Shown: positions 31,605 through 43,865 of the stretch, one piece after another
Layout: each line of letters begins with the position of its first letter
Position numbering within the stretch: the stretch's first letter is position 1
From: Gerris lacustris
Lineage: Eukaryota; Arthropoda; Insecta; Hemiptera; Gerridae
Length of the DNA stretch: 64,000 bases
Direction: 5' to 3'
Assembly (NCBI GenBank): GCA_951217055.1
Contig: OX578281.1
Span: 16,035,344-16,099,343 of the forward strand
The notes under the pieces: generated by a model
Database searches by the model: none
Told to the model about the DNA's origin: nothing
The model's input: the letters and a program-made list of their open reading frames with translations, nothing else
Translations under genes and position numbers: made by a program

Positions 31605-31884
31605 AATCATTTTCTTGGGGTCGGACGATCTTCGTCTGCCCTTGGCCTTCTAATTGGGCAAGAAATGTGGACAAGAAAATTAGAAGGGAAAAAATCAATT
31701 TTAATATAGTTTTATAGAATTATCTGTATAAGTTCCTCTTCGGTAGGAATATGGCTACTTGCTACGTGTAACTACTATGTGTATGTGTATAACGTGTATT
31801 CGAGTGTTCCAGTTATAATATATAGTAATAAAGTATAATTTCGATCAAAATATTAAATGAATTGAGTAGTAATATTTATTATGA
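31605..31884. repeat. Right arm of the large inverted repeat
   Basis: TCATTTTCTTGGGGTCGGAC to AGTAATATTTATTATGA, the inverse of 28612-28885. Divergence between the arms is visible at about one base in ten plus indels. Confidence 0.85.
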
Positions 31885-31921
31885 TAATGATGGACTTAAG
31901 ACTGAGTAAGGCTTAGATCAT

Positions 31922-32357
31922 TATAGTCCAGGAGATGTGATTAAACGTTATTAATATACATGGAGCTACAATTATGTGTATGAGTTCATTTTTGGTGTTC
32001 CCGAGTACATAAAGTGGGTAATGTTCGTTCCCGGGACTTAGCTTGCCCAAAAATAGACGGATGGAGAGCGGCCATGTCCCGCACATGTTGGGGTGATATT
32101 TTTGATCCTAAGTAAATATTAGTTAGAGGACCAAAAATCAAAAATCAAGTTATGTTAGTTCACTTTATAGTTTAGTTAGTGAACAATTTCCCCAAATTAA
32201 AGTGGTCACTTATTAGTTATCAATGGACAAACCAACATCAACTTGATTTTTGGTCACCTAACTATTTTTTTACTTAGGATCATGAAAATCCCCTTGTCTC
32301 ACTATTTTAGCTTAATGTTAATACCTCACGCTTACGCACGCTATCTCCTGGACTATT
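31922..32357. mobile_element. TAGTCCAGGAGAT foldback MITE (Harbinger-like TTA flanks), copy 1
   Basis: TTA-TAGTCCAGGAGAT at the left and ATCTCCTGGACTA-TTA at the right. Inside is a long imperfect palindrome around GTTAGTTCACTTTATAGTTT. The 3-bp TTA flank is the PIF/Harbinger target duplication. The second copy at 54130-54713 has the same flanks and shares GGAGAGC, ACATGGCCGC-like and TGTTAGTT words. Confidence 0.82.
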
Positions 32358-32903
32358 AGAAGAATAATAATTGAATAATTAAACAACAGTTACGATAATA
32401 GACAGAAATAGTACGTAATTGTAGTAGAGGTAAGATAGCAATATCAACAACTGTATTTAATACAAATACATACTTCAACATCATATACAACTGTAGTTAA
32501 ATTCCGCAAAATGCGCATTTCGTAATGAATAGTGATAGCAGAAATGAGAAAAATAGAGTTTTGATAGTAAAAAATAGTTATGGAAAAATATGGTAATAAT
32601 AGTGGTAAAGTTTGAAAAAGATTTTAGTCAGTAATACTAGTTGTGGACGTAATTAATAATGAAGATAAGGGTCTGAAAAACTATCGGAGTGTTAGAAAAA
32701 ATGTACAAATAATGGAAATATTAAGATTAAAGTAAATAAGATTAAGTAATATCAAAATTAAAGTTTAATTGTGATAAAAGTAATAATGGATGTATAGAGT
32801 TGGTATTTTACTTAATCCTGGATTAAACTCATCATTCCTAATACGATAAATATATGAAGTATCAAAATAAACCCCAGGATTGGAAATATCATATATAATA
32901 CAA
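32358..32903. other. Non-coding, no feature recognised
   Basis: A-rich sequence with no coding or repeat signal. Confidence 0.45.
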
Positions 32904-33484
32904 TAGTCCACAGGCCACCATAAGAAGTGAGTCGCTGATTGATAAAGTTTTCTTATCTTATGGAATCGCTTATTTATGCCGTGTCCACCGATGAATTGGG
33001 TATATGGCAACTGGGGGCTGGGCCATTTCTTTTTTGTTGACATGCCAAACTTGCCCTTCTGAGGGAACATTGAAAAGAGATAGATAAAGTTTTGATTTTC
33101 ACAGGATCGTTTAATTAAATTATTTCAAAAACAGTGGTACACGTGGCCACCGATAAGATTGGGCCGTTTGGGGTGGCCACCGCCCCAAACATATCGCTCT
33201 GCGAGGACGTTGAAACGAAAACGGCCCACTCGTATCGGTGGCCACCTTTACCACTGTTTTTGAAATAATTTAATTAAACGATCCTGTGAAAATCAAAACT
33301 TTATCTATCTCTTTTCAATGTTCCCGCTGAAGGGCAAGTTTGGCATGTCAACAAAAAAGAAATGGCCCAGCCCCCAGTTGCCATATACCCAATTCATCGG
33401 TGGACACAGCATAAATAAGCGATTGCATAAGGTAAGAAAACTTTATCAATCAGCGACTCACTTCTTATGGTGGCCTGTGGACTA
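32904..33484. mobile_element. Palindromic TA-flanked MITE, copy 2
   Basis: Same element as 5631-6211 but in reverse orientation: TA-GTCCACAGGCCACC... and ...GGTGGCCTGTGGAC-TA. Both arms and the asymmetric centre are conserved. Frames of about 100 codons in either direction encode mirror-image peptides because the element is a palindrome. Confidence 0.9.
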
Positions 33485-33873
33485 CAAGTCTTTCATGCAA
33501 ATTACAGCGAATTATTTCATAATTAAAAATAAAACTATTGACATTCTGTTATTAAATAAAGGCTGTAATGGTATGGTATTTCATTTTATTGATATAACCT
33601 TCAATATTTACTTTTAGCTATGGGAGCCTTATCAGCGCATGTCAATATTTATATTAGAGATATTTGATTTTTTTTATCTACAGTTTACAGTAAGTGGCCG
33701 TGTATATAATTCCATTTCTAAAGTGTAATTGTTGTTCTCTCATTTTCGTCACTTTAGTATCTTGGAATATTTTATGATTGCCGTTTATTTTTTTTAAGTA
33801 AATAACTATTAGATAAGGTGTTGACTTTCATTCGACCGATTTGGTATTTATTATTTTTTACTAACCCTATTTT
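33485..33873. other. Non-coding, no feature recognised
   Basis: AT-rich spacer between repeats, with no coding signal. Confidence 0.4.
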
Positions 33874-34440
33874 GCTTCCGGGCTTGTGGAGGCATTGTGT
33901 TCACTTTTGAGAACGAAAAAGTTTTATGTCTCCGATTTTAAAAATTCCAAGACAGAAATCCGTTTCAGACACCAGGGAACATTTTTGGTCTCATGTATGT
34001 CTGTCTTGCTGTCTGTCTGTCGGTCTGTGTGTCCGCGAATTATGAAACGTGTGACGATAACTTAAGTAAATGGCGACCAATTTTGATAAAAATTGGTACA
34101 CATGTTCATTTTACCAATGCCCAGGACGAGTTCGTTGGACAACGTTATCCGTTCAAGCGTTCACGCGCAACGCACGCGTAAACGTGAACTTCAAATTTAA
34201 AATTGGAATTTTAGGTCGGGAAAAAAATCAAACTTCATCTATTTAATGAGACAAATTTTTTTTTTAGTAAAACCAACAGCAACACCGCTATGAAGTATGA
34301 AGTGTTAAAGATCGCAAAAAACTATAAATATTTTTTTTTTTTACATTATAAACAATAAAACTATAAAGTAATATAACAATAACAATAAAGTACATGATAG
34401 GATGCGAGGAAGCTATGTGCCTCGCTAATTGGCAGTGTAT
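33874..34440 (+). mobile_element. Modular repeat 'A', head and tail A with middle B, copy 4
   Basis: The head has lost part of the hairpin (GCTTCCGGGCTTGTGGAGGC). The middle is type B (GACGATAACTTAAGTAAA, CCCAGGACGAGTTCGTTGG, ACCGCTATGAAGTATGAAGT with a small duplication), and the tail is GGATGCGAGGAAGCTATGTG / CTAATTGGCAGTGT. Same chimeric order as 11486-12081. Confidence 0.8.
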
Positions 34441-34684
34441 GTTTTTTTTTGTAAAACTAAAAAGAATTTATTGTTATCAGAATTAATTCTATATAAAATA
34501 CCTTTCTCTATCTGAGGCTTCTTATCTATAAGTTTCTATCTATAAGGCTTTTATAATATAAGTGAAAATAAAATGACAGCTGAATAATTCAGCAGTTAAC
34601 TCCAACTTCCAAAACATAAAGTGGTAGATTTACAATAGATTTTTTGGCAGATTTAAACAATTTACAAATTATTTTCGTATTTTT

Positions 34685-35144
34685 GCTTCCGAGCTTACCG
34701 AAGGTAGCGTAAGCATTGTGTTCACTTTTGAGAACGAAAAACTTTTTTCTTTTTTTTTAATCGGTACAAATCCACAAATTCAATTCACTAGGTAGGTCAT
34801 AATTAGCCCATTCTTGGTCAAACATACATTTATTTACACCTATATCTTGGTGTAAATAAATGGTGCAAAGGACTTATGTGATTTTTATAAAATTTGGATG
34901 GTTTGTCGAAAATAGCCCGCAGATTGCCCCAGATTAATTTCAACCGTCTACGCTCTTTAACTTTTACTTATATAGATTGACTCTCTTATTTAATTCCTGT
35001 AAAAAATCAAAACAATTTTGACAGATTAAAAAAGCGGGGGAAACAAACAAATTATAGACAATAATGGCTTGTAAGAGCATAAAATCAATAAAGTACATGA
35101 TAGGATGTGAGGAAGCTATGTGCCATACTAATTGGCAGTCTATT
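34685..35144 (+). mobile_element. Modular repeat 'A', type I middle, internally deleted
   Basis: Head GCTTCCGAGCTTACCGAAGG, a deletion of the AAATCCGTTTCAGA block, type I middle (GGTAGGTCATAATTAGCCCA) and tail GATAGGATGTGAGGAAGC / ACTAATTGGCAGTCTA. It lies about 245 bp after the previous copy in the same orientation. Confidence 0.78.
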
Positions 35145-35845
35145 TGACATAAATATAACAAATTGGAAAAAAAAAAAAAAATTAAAATAAAGTGACTTTA
35201 ATAGTCAATGTACTTTTATACTCAGAAAATTGTTCATGGGCGATATCATTATAAGGAAGAGCAGTAAAGTGTGTGAGGCTGTTTATTTTATATCAGGTTT
35301 TTCTAGTAAAGAAACAGGTCTGGCAGTTAAAATCGATATTTGGGTGTGCATTATAGCTTTTCCGGGCTCATCCCAGTAATGGGCTTTGTTCATTAAGTTA
35401 ATTAATTTACTTAAACTATAATAAAACTAAAAGTGTAATGAACGGAAAATAATCCGGAATCTAAGATAGCAGAGGCATTATATTTGTCTATTAACTTTAA
35501 GCAGTATAATATTTAGTTAACATTATTTAATAGTATTGCATTTGTCTAATACTTATATATTAATTTAATTGTCAATATTCAATATGTATATCAATGTGTT
35601 ATCGTAATATTGTTTTTGTTATAAATTTTACTAATCTATAAGTTTGCAGAACTAGTTTATTGGCTTATCAGTAGGGCGTAAAAACAGTTAAATCTACAAG
35701 TTGTTTCATCTCTGTCAAGTTATTTATTTATCATGTTGAACACAGGAGACTAAATAATTACAATACTCTAAAAGTAATACATACCTACAATACACGAGTG
35801 CATATTTGGTTTATCTACATTACAGATTACAGAAATTAACTTAGT
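35145..35845. other. Non-coding, no feature recognised
   Basis: AT-rich spacer with no repeat partner found. Confidence 0.45.
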
Positions 35846-36350
35846 AATACATTTTTTACTTTTCCTCACCTCTGGTAGGAAAAGTATTGTTTTCACCCAA
35901 AAATTTATTTTTTTCTAGATTTCAACTATGAATTATTCGTTTTGGGTATTTTTAAGACCTCGTGAGTGGTTTTCAGCATGACGTCTTTATGTGTATTATC
36001 ATCGTAGCGTCCAGGGTTATTTAACCTTGAGAGTTGAAACTTGGCAGAAAAATCAGTCCTTACTTCTAGTTGTGCCGCCCGGAAAATCATCATTTTCCGC
36101 CATCTTGGAGGCATTTTGTTGAGTCAGTAAACATTTTTCGAAAAGTGGTCCGATCGAGTTGAAATTTGGCACGAATGTGCCACTCTTTATGACAAGCAAA
36201 TCTACTACATTTAATTTTGATATTGGCCGCCATTTTGAAGTTATCGATTTATGGATTTTGAAACTTTGAGGTTAATATTACCAAAAGTATAAATACGTTT
36301 TTGACATATAGCATGTCGTTGGAACCGGTAAAAAATAAGGTACAAATAAA
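35846..36350 (+). repeat. Dispersed repeat with GAAATTTGGCACGAATGTGC core (uninterrupted copy)
   Basis: Starts near CCTCACCTCTGGTAGGAAAA, has CCGCCATCTTGGAGGCATTTT, GTTGAAATTTGGCACGAATG, CCGCCATTTTGAAG, then AAAGTATAAATACGTTTTTG and AGCATGTCGTTGGAACCGG. The last 190 bp recur in inverse orientation at 27695-28560, where a transposon has split them. No coding frame. Confidence 0.72.
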
Positions 36351-36587
36351 AAAAACCCGATGAAATTCCATTGAATAGTTTAAAAGTTATAAGCGAATAT
36401 AATAATTATTAATTAGTGCGATACTAAGTTTGTTTACATCTGTCAAAATACCGCCAAAATTCAAATAATTAAGTAAATAAAATAAAAATAATGTAAAATG
36501 ATAATGAGCACGAGAGCCGAAGTGAGGAAAAGTTTCGAGGTAACCCGTACTAATTTTTTTTATTTTAAGAAGCTGTCTGTGCTAATT

Positions 36588-37150
36588 GAAGCGAGCGCAA
36601 GCGAGCTTCTTACACTTAACAAACTATGCATTCTGTCTGTCTGTCTGCTGTCTGCCTGTCAGTAACGTTTACGTGTCTGACGATAACTTGAGTAAAAGTT
36701 GAACGATTTAGTTGAAATTTGGTACACATGTTCCTTTTACTAATGCTCAGGCTAAGTTAGTTAGACAGCGTTATCCGTCCAAGAGTTCGCGTGCAACACC
36801 CGCATAAACGTAAGCTTCAAATGTAAAATTGGAATTTCAGGACGGGAAAAGATTCTATCATCACCTATTCGATGAGACGAACATTTTTTTTACAATACAA
36901 TATTTTAGTAAAACCAACAGCGATACCGCTATGAATTAACAAAGATCGTTAAAATGATTTAAGAGGACGTAATCGTTTAAAGTAGAGAAAACAACGTTTT
37001 TACCGATATCTTACGTTCTAACGTAACGATTTTAATAAAACTTCATATACATAATCTAAAGTACAATTGAAACAGGCATGTAAAATTTCAACTTGATACA
37101 AGCTGAGGTTTTTGAGTTGTGAAGTGATACATTTATAATAATAGTTTAAA
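36588..37150 (+). mobile_element. Family B modular repeat, full copy
   Basis: Head GAAGCGAGCGCAAGCGAGCT, TCTGTCTGTCTGTCTG tract, middle GACGATAACTTGAGTAAA / TTGAACGATTTAGTTGAAAT / ACCGCTATGAATTAAC, tail CGTTTAAAGTAGAGAAAACA / TTACGTTCTAACGTAACG / AGTGATACATTTATAATA. Used here as the uninterrupted reference for 13771-15250 and 17876-18440. Confidence 0.78.
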
Positions 37151-37729
37151 AGCTACTGCGGGTGGTTATTCTTATAGACGTGAGTTTTATATAGGTTTAT
37201 CTATTCGAAGGTGAGCAATACTTAATATAACCCGGTCTGTTAGTCTATTTTTCTATTTTCTATTTCCCTCATTGTTTTCTCAATAAAAGTCAGAAATGAA
37301 AACATAAAAATGTTTTGTTTTTTTAATAATTTGTTCTTTACCCCGGGTAATTTCCCCGAAAATATAACAAAAAAACACGATAATAATAAGATGCTTTCAA
37401 GGAAATCAAACAATGAATAGATTTTATTGTGTACAAAGCGTCTTAACTTTAAAAAAAGTATTTTACTGAAATATGACTTATTTTCTAAGGGAAATCTCTT
37501 TACACCCATCCGATGATTTGTAAGCCATTATATAACTTATAAAATAAGCATTCCTCATGCTTAACTTTTTATTTGTAAATTATAAAATAATTGTGTGCTT
37601 TTTCTTTTCATTTTCTGTAACAAGGAATTTATATATATTTTTTTTTAATAATAGAAATTGAAAAATACAATTCCCATAAATTCCACGTGTCAAAATATTT
37701 CTTTTATTTTGTTCGCACTTTTTTTACTT
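37151..37729. other. Non-coding, no feature recognised
   Basis: AT-rich; an 89-codon minus-strand frame at 37240-37509 has no domain and a low-complexity composition, so it is not annotated. Confidence 0.45.
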
Positions 37730-38050
37730 TCTCATATATAAAGAGAAAGTATTGTGATGGCACGAAAATTCAATTTTGAGATTTTGATGGATTTACACGT
37801 TTTGATGTCACCTGAGTCCTAAAAAGTGGTTTTTAATAATGATTGTTTGTCGTATGTCGTCTGTGCATAAGCGTGGAGCCTAAACTACTGAACGATTGTA
37901 ACGGAATGTGATATAAATTTTAGAAAAATCATACGCCGAGGTGAAACCGAGAAATGAATTTTAGCTCCAATTTGGGAACGCTACCCCCAAAAAACCTTGA
38001 ATAAACGTGAAATAATATATCTCGAAAACGGTTCCGACTATTTTGTTTAA
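37730..38050 (+). repeat. Dispersed repeat 'GAGAAAGTATTGTGAT', copy 2
   Basis: Matches 10141-10570 in order (GAGAAAGTATTGTGATGGCA, CACCTGAGTCCTAAAAAG, AAGCGTGGAGCCTAAACTAC, GAGAAATGAATTTTAGCTCC, CGCTACCCCC, CTCGAAAACGGTTCCGAC). Confidence 0.7.
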
Positions 38051-39359
38051 AAAATGTTTAAATGTAGTTTATTTAAATACAAATATAATGTTATAAGCTG
38101 ATTTCACGGGAAAAATCTAGTTCTTGAGAAAATAGTTTTGAACACGGACGGAGAGAGGCCGAGTTCGATTTCCCGCCGAGGAGAAGTTATTTTTATGATA
38201 AAATGTCCAATGATAATTAAATTTACCTAAAAAATTAATTATTAAAACTCGAAAATTATAAATGGAAAACTCTGGGCTAAGTAATTATGAACTCGTATAT
38301 ATGAGAAAGTTGATCTTAGTTGTTCATGGACCGATTTTTTATTCCAATAAAAATGTTGAATAGAATCTATAAATATTATATAGCTAAATATATTATGTGA
38401 TATTGTATTTGAATGCGCTTCATTGACACGTGCATGTCGCTTCGCATAATTTATTTTCTACTAGAACTAGAGAGAAAACAGATAAAACCTCTTACGTGAA
38501 TAAATAACTGGTTAGAGGTCACTGCATATTCGAATCTACTGCATTGTTTATGATTTTTTAAACAAAAATATAAATACAGATATTATTAAAGAGAATATTT
38601 TTAAGTGATCGACAACAATAAAAATAAATTAATATGGGTGATAAAATTGTTTTCCCACAGTTGACCGATAAAGTGGTTGTTATCGTACTCAAAATAGTAC
38701 GCAAAACAGCAGCGTTCCTGCACTTACTACTTTACCACACTCTTTTTACTTTACCGCACTCCAGTGTTCCAACTTGCGAACATAAAGAACTTGAATCTAA
38801 ACAGAGATTAAATAATCCAAATTATAGTAATAATAACAACAATGACAACTAATGATTATTTTTTAACTAACTACATGATTTAAACACTATAAATCAAATA
38901 TAGAAATGTTAATATATAAAAAAGTAAAGATGGACAATGTAAAAAAAGAATCAAATATGATGATGAAAAATAATAACAGCGCTTTTTAGCAGGTTTGCTG
39001 AATCAGGCAAATAAATGGCAACACTGGCTATAAACCGCTGGTTTAGTTGATATTGTAAAACCTTTTTCACGTTGATGAACACTATTATTTTATATTTTAT
39101 TTACAGATTAAAAATTAATGTAAAACTAACTGTAGGACAAATTTAATGTGCAAGTCGAGCTTAAACTGTCTTTGCTGCAGTCGAAAAACCTTTCCGCCCT
39201 CGCCTGCGGCTCGTGCATAAATATTTCTCTCTAATGTAGCAAAGTGCCACTTTGCGCACTAGTTGCACAAATAACAATAGGTTACCATTTAATGTAATGA
39301 TAATAGTATCGCATTTTTATTTGTGTAGTAGAAATCAACAACATTTAAAAAATTACCTA
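38051..39359. other. Non-coding; GC-rich TE-like patch at 39165-39260
   Basis: Mostly AT-rich DNA. The patch CTGCAGTCGAAAAACC...CCGCCCTCGCCTGCGG...AAAGTGCCACTTTGC resembles in style the foldback at 7945, but no second copy is seen here. A 72-codon frame at 38634 has no recognisable domain. Confidence 0.4.
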
Positions 39360-39458
39360 TTTTCTCCATTTCATGGAAAATCATTGAATCATGGATATGT
39401 TTATGGACATTGAATCCACATATCTACATTTAAATGTTTTTCCATGAAGTGGAGAAAA
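39360..39458 (+). repeat. 98-bp foldback MITE, copy 2
   Basis: TTTTCTCCATTTCATGGAAA to TTTTCCATGAAGTGGAGAAA; the reverse complement of 18587-18684 with about ten differences. Confidence 0.8.
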
Positions 39459-41700
39459 TCAGTATACAGTCTAATTGATATAAGTAGATGGATCTTAACG
39501 TGTGAAAATATTAAACATTAATCCATTTTGATTGCCATTTAGACAGCTAGGAGCTCTGATATCATTTTATATAAAATTTAGAACTTCTATCGGTGAAATA
39601 CAGTACTACATACAATTAATACAAGTGAAAACCAAACTGCCCCACCCATTATATTCTAGAACGTCACATTTTGCATTTTGTTTATTGAAACTTTAGCCCG
39701 ACTATCGTCAAAATATTGTACTATAAATGAAAACCTATCGACCTCCTGTTAAATCCTAACTTCCAGGTACGATATTTAAAAGCGTTATATTTTTCATGTC
39801 GTCACTTCTATACCCCAGAGCTAAGCATCATGTAACAACTAGGTCATTTTAACTTAAAAACTTGCCTTATCTTTTGTTGAGATGTGAAAAATTTCCAGAG
39901 AACATAACATAAATATATTTTTATGTTTATGCTACTGTAATTTTCAATACACATATTAATCCATTTTTGTATTCTCTAATTGCCTGTCTTTATTTAAGAA
40001 GAAATATACGGCCTCGTTTATAACTCCATTACATAGAGAATTATAACTTGATTACATATAGAAAGTACGTTATATGGGTCTGATTATGACCATGTATAAA
40101 ACTTTCCTCTGAATCCATAAAATATATAACCTTACAAATTTAATATCCCATCTCTGTAATGGTTGTTTAAACCGTTGAATTATATATATATAAATTTTAT
40201 ACATGTATATTATCTATCTCGAATGTAAGTAAAATACATTGCCCATTTATATTATATACATAATATAATAAATATATGTAGAAGAGAAAGGCTTGTCTTG
40301 TAATATTAGGCCACGAGGTTTCGGTATATAGAGCTGGGAAGCAACAGGGTATTGAATAAAGGGACTATGTGATTTCCCTTCTTTAACTCACTCACTTTTC
40401 TCTTATCACTATTTCTATCACTTATTTTCTCACTCACTTTCTTTTGTATCACCTACCGTAGTTACACTCACTTTTCCTCTCTCAGCCTATACCATTTTAT
40501 CGCTCACTTTCCTCTTATTATACCTACCTCACTCTTATTCACTTTCCTTTAACACTGTCCCACTCTCATTTTGCTTTCCAGGAAAGCCTAAACTTATTGA
40601 TTCCTCTTAACGCTACCATCCTCCCTTCCTACCTTTTCATTCTCATTTACACAGAAATTTCTCCCGCATTTTTTTTTTTTTTTTTTTTTGCGGTTTAAGG
40701 CTAATTTTTTACTGTCGATTTCCCTCCACCTCTAGAACCTTTTTTTTTTTTTTTTTAAATATTTTTTTTTATCTAAAGTAAAATTTTGATCGTTATTTTT
40801 AAAAAAATAGTTGTTAATCCGAGATTATCACCAATTTCACCTCTACATACCTTATATACTCATTATATTCTGCATATATGAATAATTTGTTGTTGAATTT
40901 TAATTTTGTTTATCGAAAAGAACTACTTAAATTAGTTTTTTTGCATAACCGGATAGCTATTTATAAATATGTAAGATGCAACCAGGAAAATATGCGATGA
41001 CAAATTCCAGTCATTTAGCGCTTTTCGCAGTTAATTATGTATACTTAGTTTTAAAACAGCAACTGGTCTTGATAATTTGATAAGATACTAATAAATCACA
41101 TTAATTATTAATTTTATCCATACAAATTACTTTATCGCAATTATTACACGTTTAAACGCATTTGCTTAACTTTATATTAATAATTTTTAAAAATTTTATG
41201 AAGAATAAATGGCAATTGATTTTAGTATTTATTAGTAAATAAATATAATATATTAAATAATATACTTTAATTTTTTTATTTACTATTTTATGTATTATAT
41301 TTTTATTATTATTATTATATTTTAATTTATTTACTTTATTCTTTGTTAACTTCATAAAAGAGTAGTTAAAATTAAATTTTGAGGATTTCTAAACGAAAAT
41401 CCTATGATATAAATTAATGCTTTAATTAATTTGTTTTTTGCGAGAAATAAGTATCAAAGTATCTGAATAACAATTAATTTTAGTTACGCCTAAGTTACAT
41501 AACTACTGTTTCATTTATGTTTTAATTAATATTTATTGGTTACCTAAGCGAAAGAGGCTTACGTAGGTACTCTTGCTCCCGAAGAAATAAAGCAGTAAAT
41601 ATTGTAGATACGGCAACGGGAACATTGGAGTAAATAGTTAGAAAGATGGGGCGTGGGTGTGGCTCCTTTTTTTCCTGCCAATACAAAAATATTTTAAGTT
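39459..41700. other. Non-coding; pyrimidine-rich tract 40370-40770
   Basis: The plus strand of 40370-40770 is dominated by CTCACTTTCC-type words and ends in T runs (40670-40689, 40740-40756). The rest is AT-rich with no gene or repeat partner. Nothing else recognised. Confidence 0.5.
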
Positions 41701-41721
41701 TAAATTGTTGTGGACTTCGTA

Positions 41722-42028
41722 GTAGTAGTAGTAGTAAGGCCATAGTACTAGTACTAGATAGATAGAATAACCACTTGTTGAAACCTAGCAATTAGGCCAT
41801 CACTTAGGCACTTTTTACTATACCCGTGGTAGAGAGTTCCAGCCACTTCACACATCGTACCTCTGTACAATGTACCGCCGAAGAGAGTATGCTGTGATAA
41901 TTAGTGAGCCATATAAATAAGAGTATCACGGTGAGGGATCGAACCTACGACCTCGTACCGCCCTTGATTCAGTGATGGCCGAGAAGACGTGGTAATTAAT
42001 TTAATCCACACTGCCACTGTGGCTCTCG
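41722..42028 (-). mobile_element. tRNA-derived SINE, copy 2
   Basis: On the minus strand GAGAGCCACAGTGGCAGTGT (box A mutated here), box B GTAGGTTCGATCCC intact, then the shared body and a (TAC)n tail, seen on plus as GTAGTAGTAGTAGTAG at 41720. It is flanked by TGTGGACTTCGTA (41709-41721) and TGTGGACTTTGTA (42029-42041), a 13-bp target duplication with one change. About 307 bp. Shares the whole length with 1291-1593. Confidence 0.9.
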
Positions 42029-42131
42029 TGTGGACTTTGTAAGTTCCATCAAATCTATTTTACGTTGAATTTACAGTAAGTCATGGCCAGTGGACCTTGG
42101 GTTCTAAAAGCTCAACCGCAGTTCCTTCAAT
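42029..42131. other. Short non-coding spacer
   Basis: Contains the right target duplication of the SINE; nothing else. Confidence 0.4.
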
Positions 42132-42322
42132 AGTGAAACGGAGCGTATTCAAAAAAGGCGATGAAAACTGTTTTCCGTCGTTATTTCTTCCTTGTAGAAT
42201 CGAATTAAGCATCGGCTTTCTGGAATCGTGAAAGGAAGCTTATTCGCAATTGGCGATAATACTGTTTTCCGTCGTTATTGCTTCCTCGTAATCAATTAAG
42301 CATTAGCTTTCTGGAAACTTGG
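42132..42322. repeat. Two-unit tandem duplication, ~94 bp
   Basis: GTGAAACGGAGCGTATTC...GGCGATGAAAACTGTTTTCC...GCATCGGCTTTCTGGAA is followed directly by a diverged copy GTGAAAGGAAGCTTATTC...GGCGATAATACTGTTTTCC...GCATTAGCTTTCTGGAA. Old duplication without ORF. Confidence 0.85.
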
Positions 42323-43863
42323 CTTCGATGATTCGTAGTTCAAGTTGACATTTCTTTGAACTTGTTAGTTACCGATCATTCTTTGTTTACCTATATATTT
42401 CTTGGTATTTTGCACTCCTTATTTTTTTTTCATATTATGTATCATCATAATAGGAAAAGTTCAAACAATATTGTGAAATGGCTGTTCATATACCTCTAAG
42501 AATTTGCTTTTAGCCGACTTTGTGAAGAAACTTCTAAACCCTGAAAGGAATCGAAGAAATAGTATTATCTTCTTAAAAGTAAACTTGTATTATTTTACGT
42601 GGAAAGACAATTTCTTAGAATCCTTTAACACGACCTTCATCGACGCTCTAATTCCTGAAAAAAAATTATGTATTCCATTTTCAAACAACATACACTGTTT
42701 ATTCCTTTGTCAAGTTCAACAATATATATTAAAACGAATTGCAGAAAGTGTTTTTCTACCTTTGATCTCTGCAAGTAATTTCATCGATAGATAAAGTTTG
42801 CAAATGGAATTTAGCATTTATATTGTTTATCAGGCCGCATCCTTTTGATAATAATATGAGAAATTGAAGAGGCAATGTCACCCTGTCAAGAGTTTTTAAA
42901 TCTGAAAGTCAGGATCAAATTGTAAATACCTCATTCTGTGAAAAAAAAACATGTCTAACTTATTTGGTAGTTTAACTTAACGTTTGTTACATTGTGGTCT
43001 TTATTATATTATCACTGCACTTATTCTTAAAGAAAGCCCGTGCTTTTTTTAAGCTCACAACTCCTAAATTGCAATGGGTACAACTGCACTGTATTGTATG
43101 CTGCTAAACTGTTCTAAAAGAAAAATTTATGTATAAAGCTTGTACTGGAAAATTGTATAACAGTTTCTTGAAGTGGGGTTCATAGCCTGCATTTTAACGC
43201 ACTTCAGAATATTGTATAGGCTGTCATAACATGACACGAGAAAAGTTGATTCCAAACTAACTTTCTTACGTTGAAATTAACCTGGCTGTACCTTCGTCCT
43301 CTTCCCCCTTGTTTATATTTTTTTTTTTTAATTTTTCGAATCATCCATTCACATAGTAAATAATAAATGTACACTTGCTTTTCATTTTAAAACCATATTT
43401 TTAGAAAGTTAGTATTGTATATTAATAACATATTCGGCTTTGTTTATAACCTGAATGGAATACTGCGTTAGTGCACAAGGAAGAATGGATGGGGAGAAAC
43501 ACTTCAGGGTTTCGTGATTGAATTTTTATTTATAGAACCGGAGACTGAGGGCCCATTGCTCTCGAAAGGAAGAGCAAAAACCTTAACACCCCTCTCGATC
43601 TTGGGCTCGTTTTTCTTCTCTCACTATCCCCTAAACGGAGGCATATCGATGGCACGGTTTAGATTCGGTTTTGGCGAGATCCTTTGTACAGAAATTTGTA
43701 CTTTTAAATATTAAAGATAGTCCGCATGCTGTGAACCTACCTTTTGTCGACAGATTTTGTAGAAAGAAGTATAGATCAAAATGCAAACGTCTTCACACAG
43801 AATCATTGTATTTAAACAATTGACTGGTTTCGGCTAATATAATGCAGCCTTGTTTAGATGGTT
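42323..43863. other. Non-coding; dispersed-repeat fragment at 43620-43720
   Basis: AT-rich with a 96-codon frame at 42504 that has no domain I recognise. CTAAACGGAGGCATATCGAT and GGCACGGTTTAGATTCGG at 43633-43672 match the repeat at 52360-52405. Confidence 0.45.
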
Positions 43864-43865
43864 AT

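Noticed and set aside
42504..42794. 96-codon frame considered as possible exon
   Set aside because: No recognisable domain, no clear splice-site pair and no neighbouring exon; composition is that of the AT-rich background.
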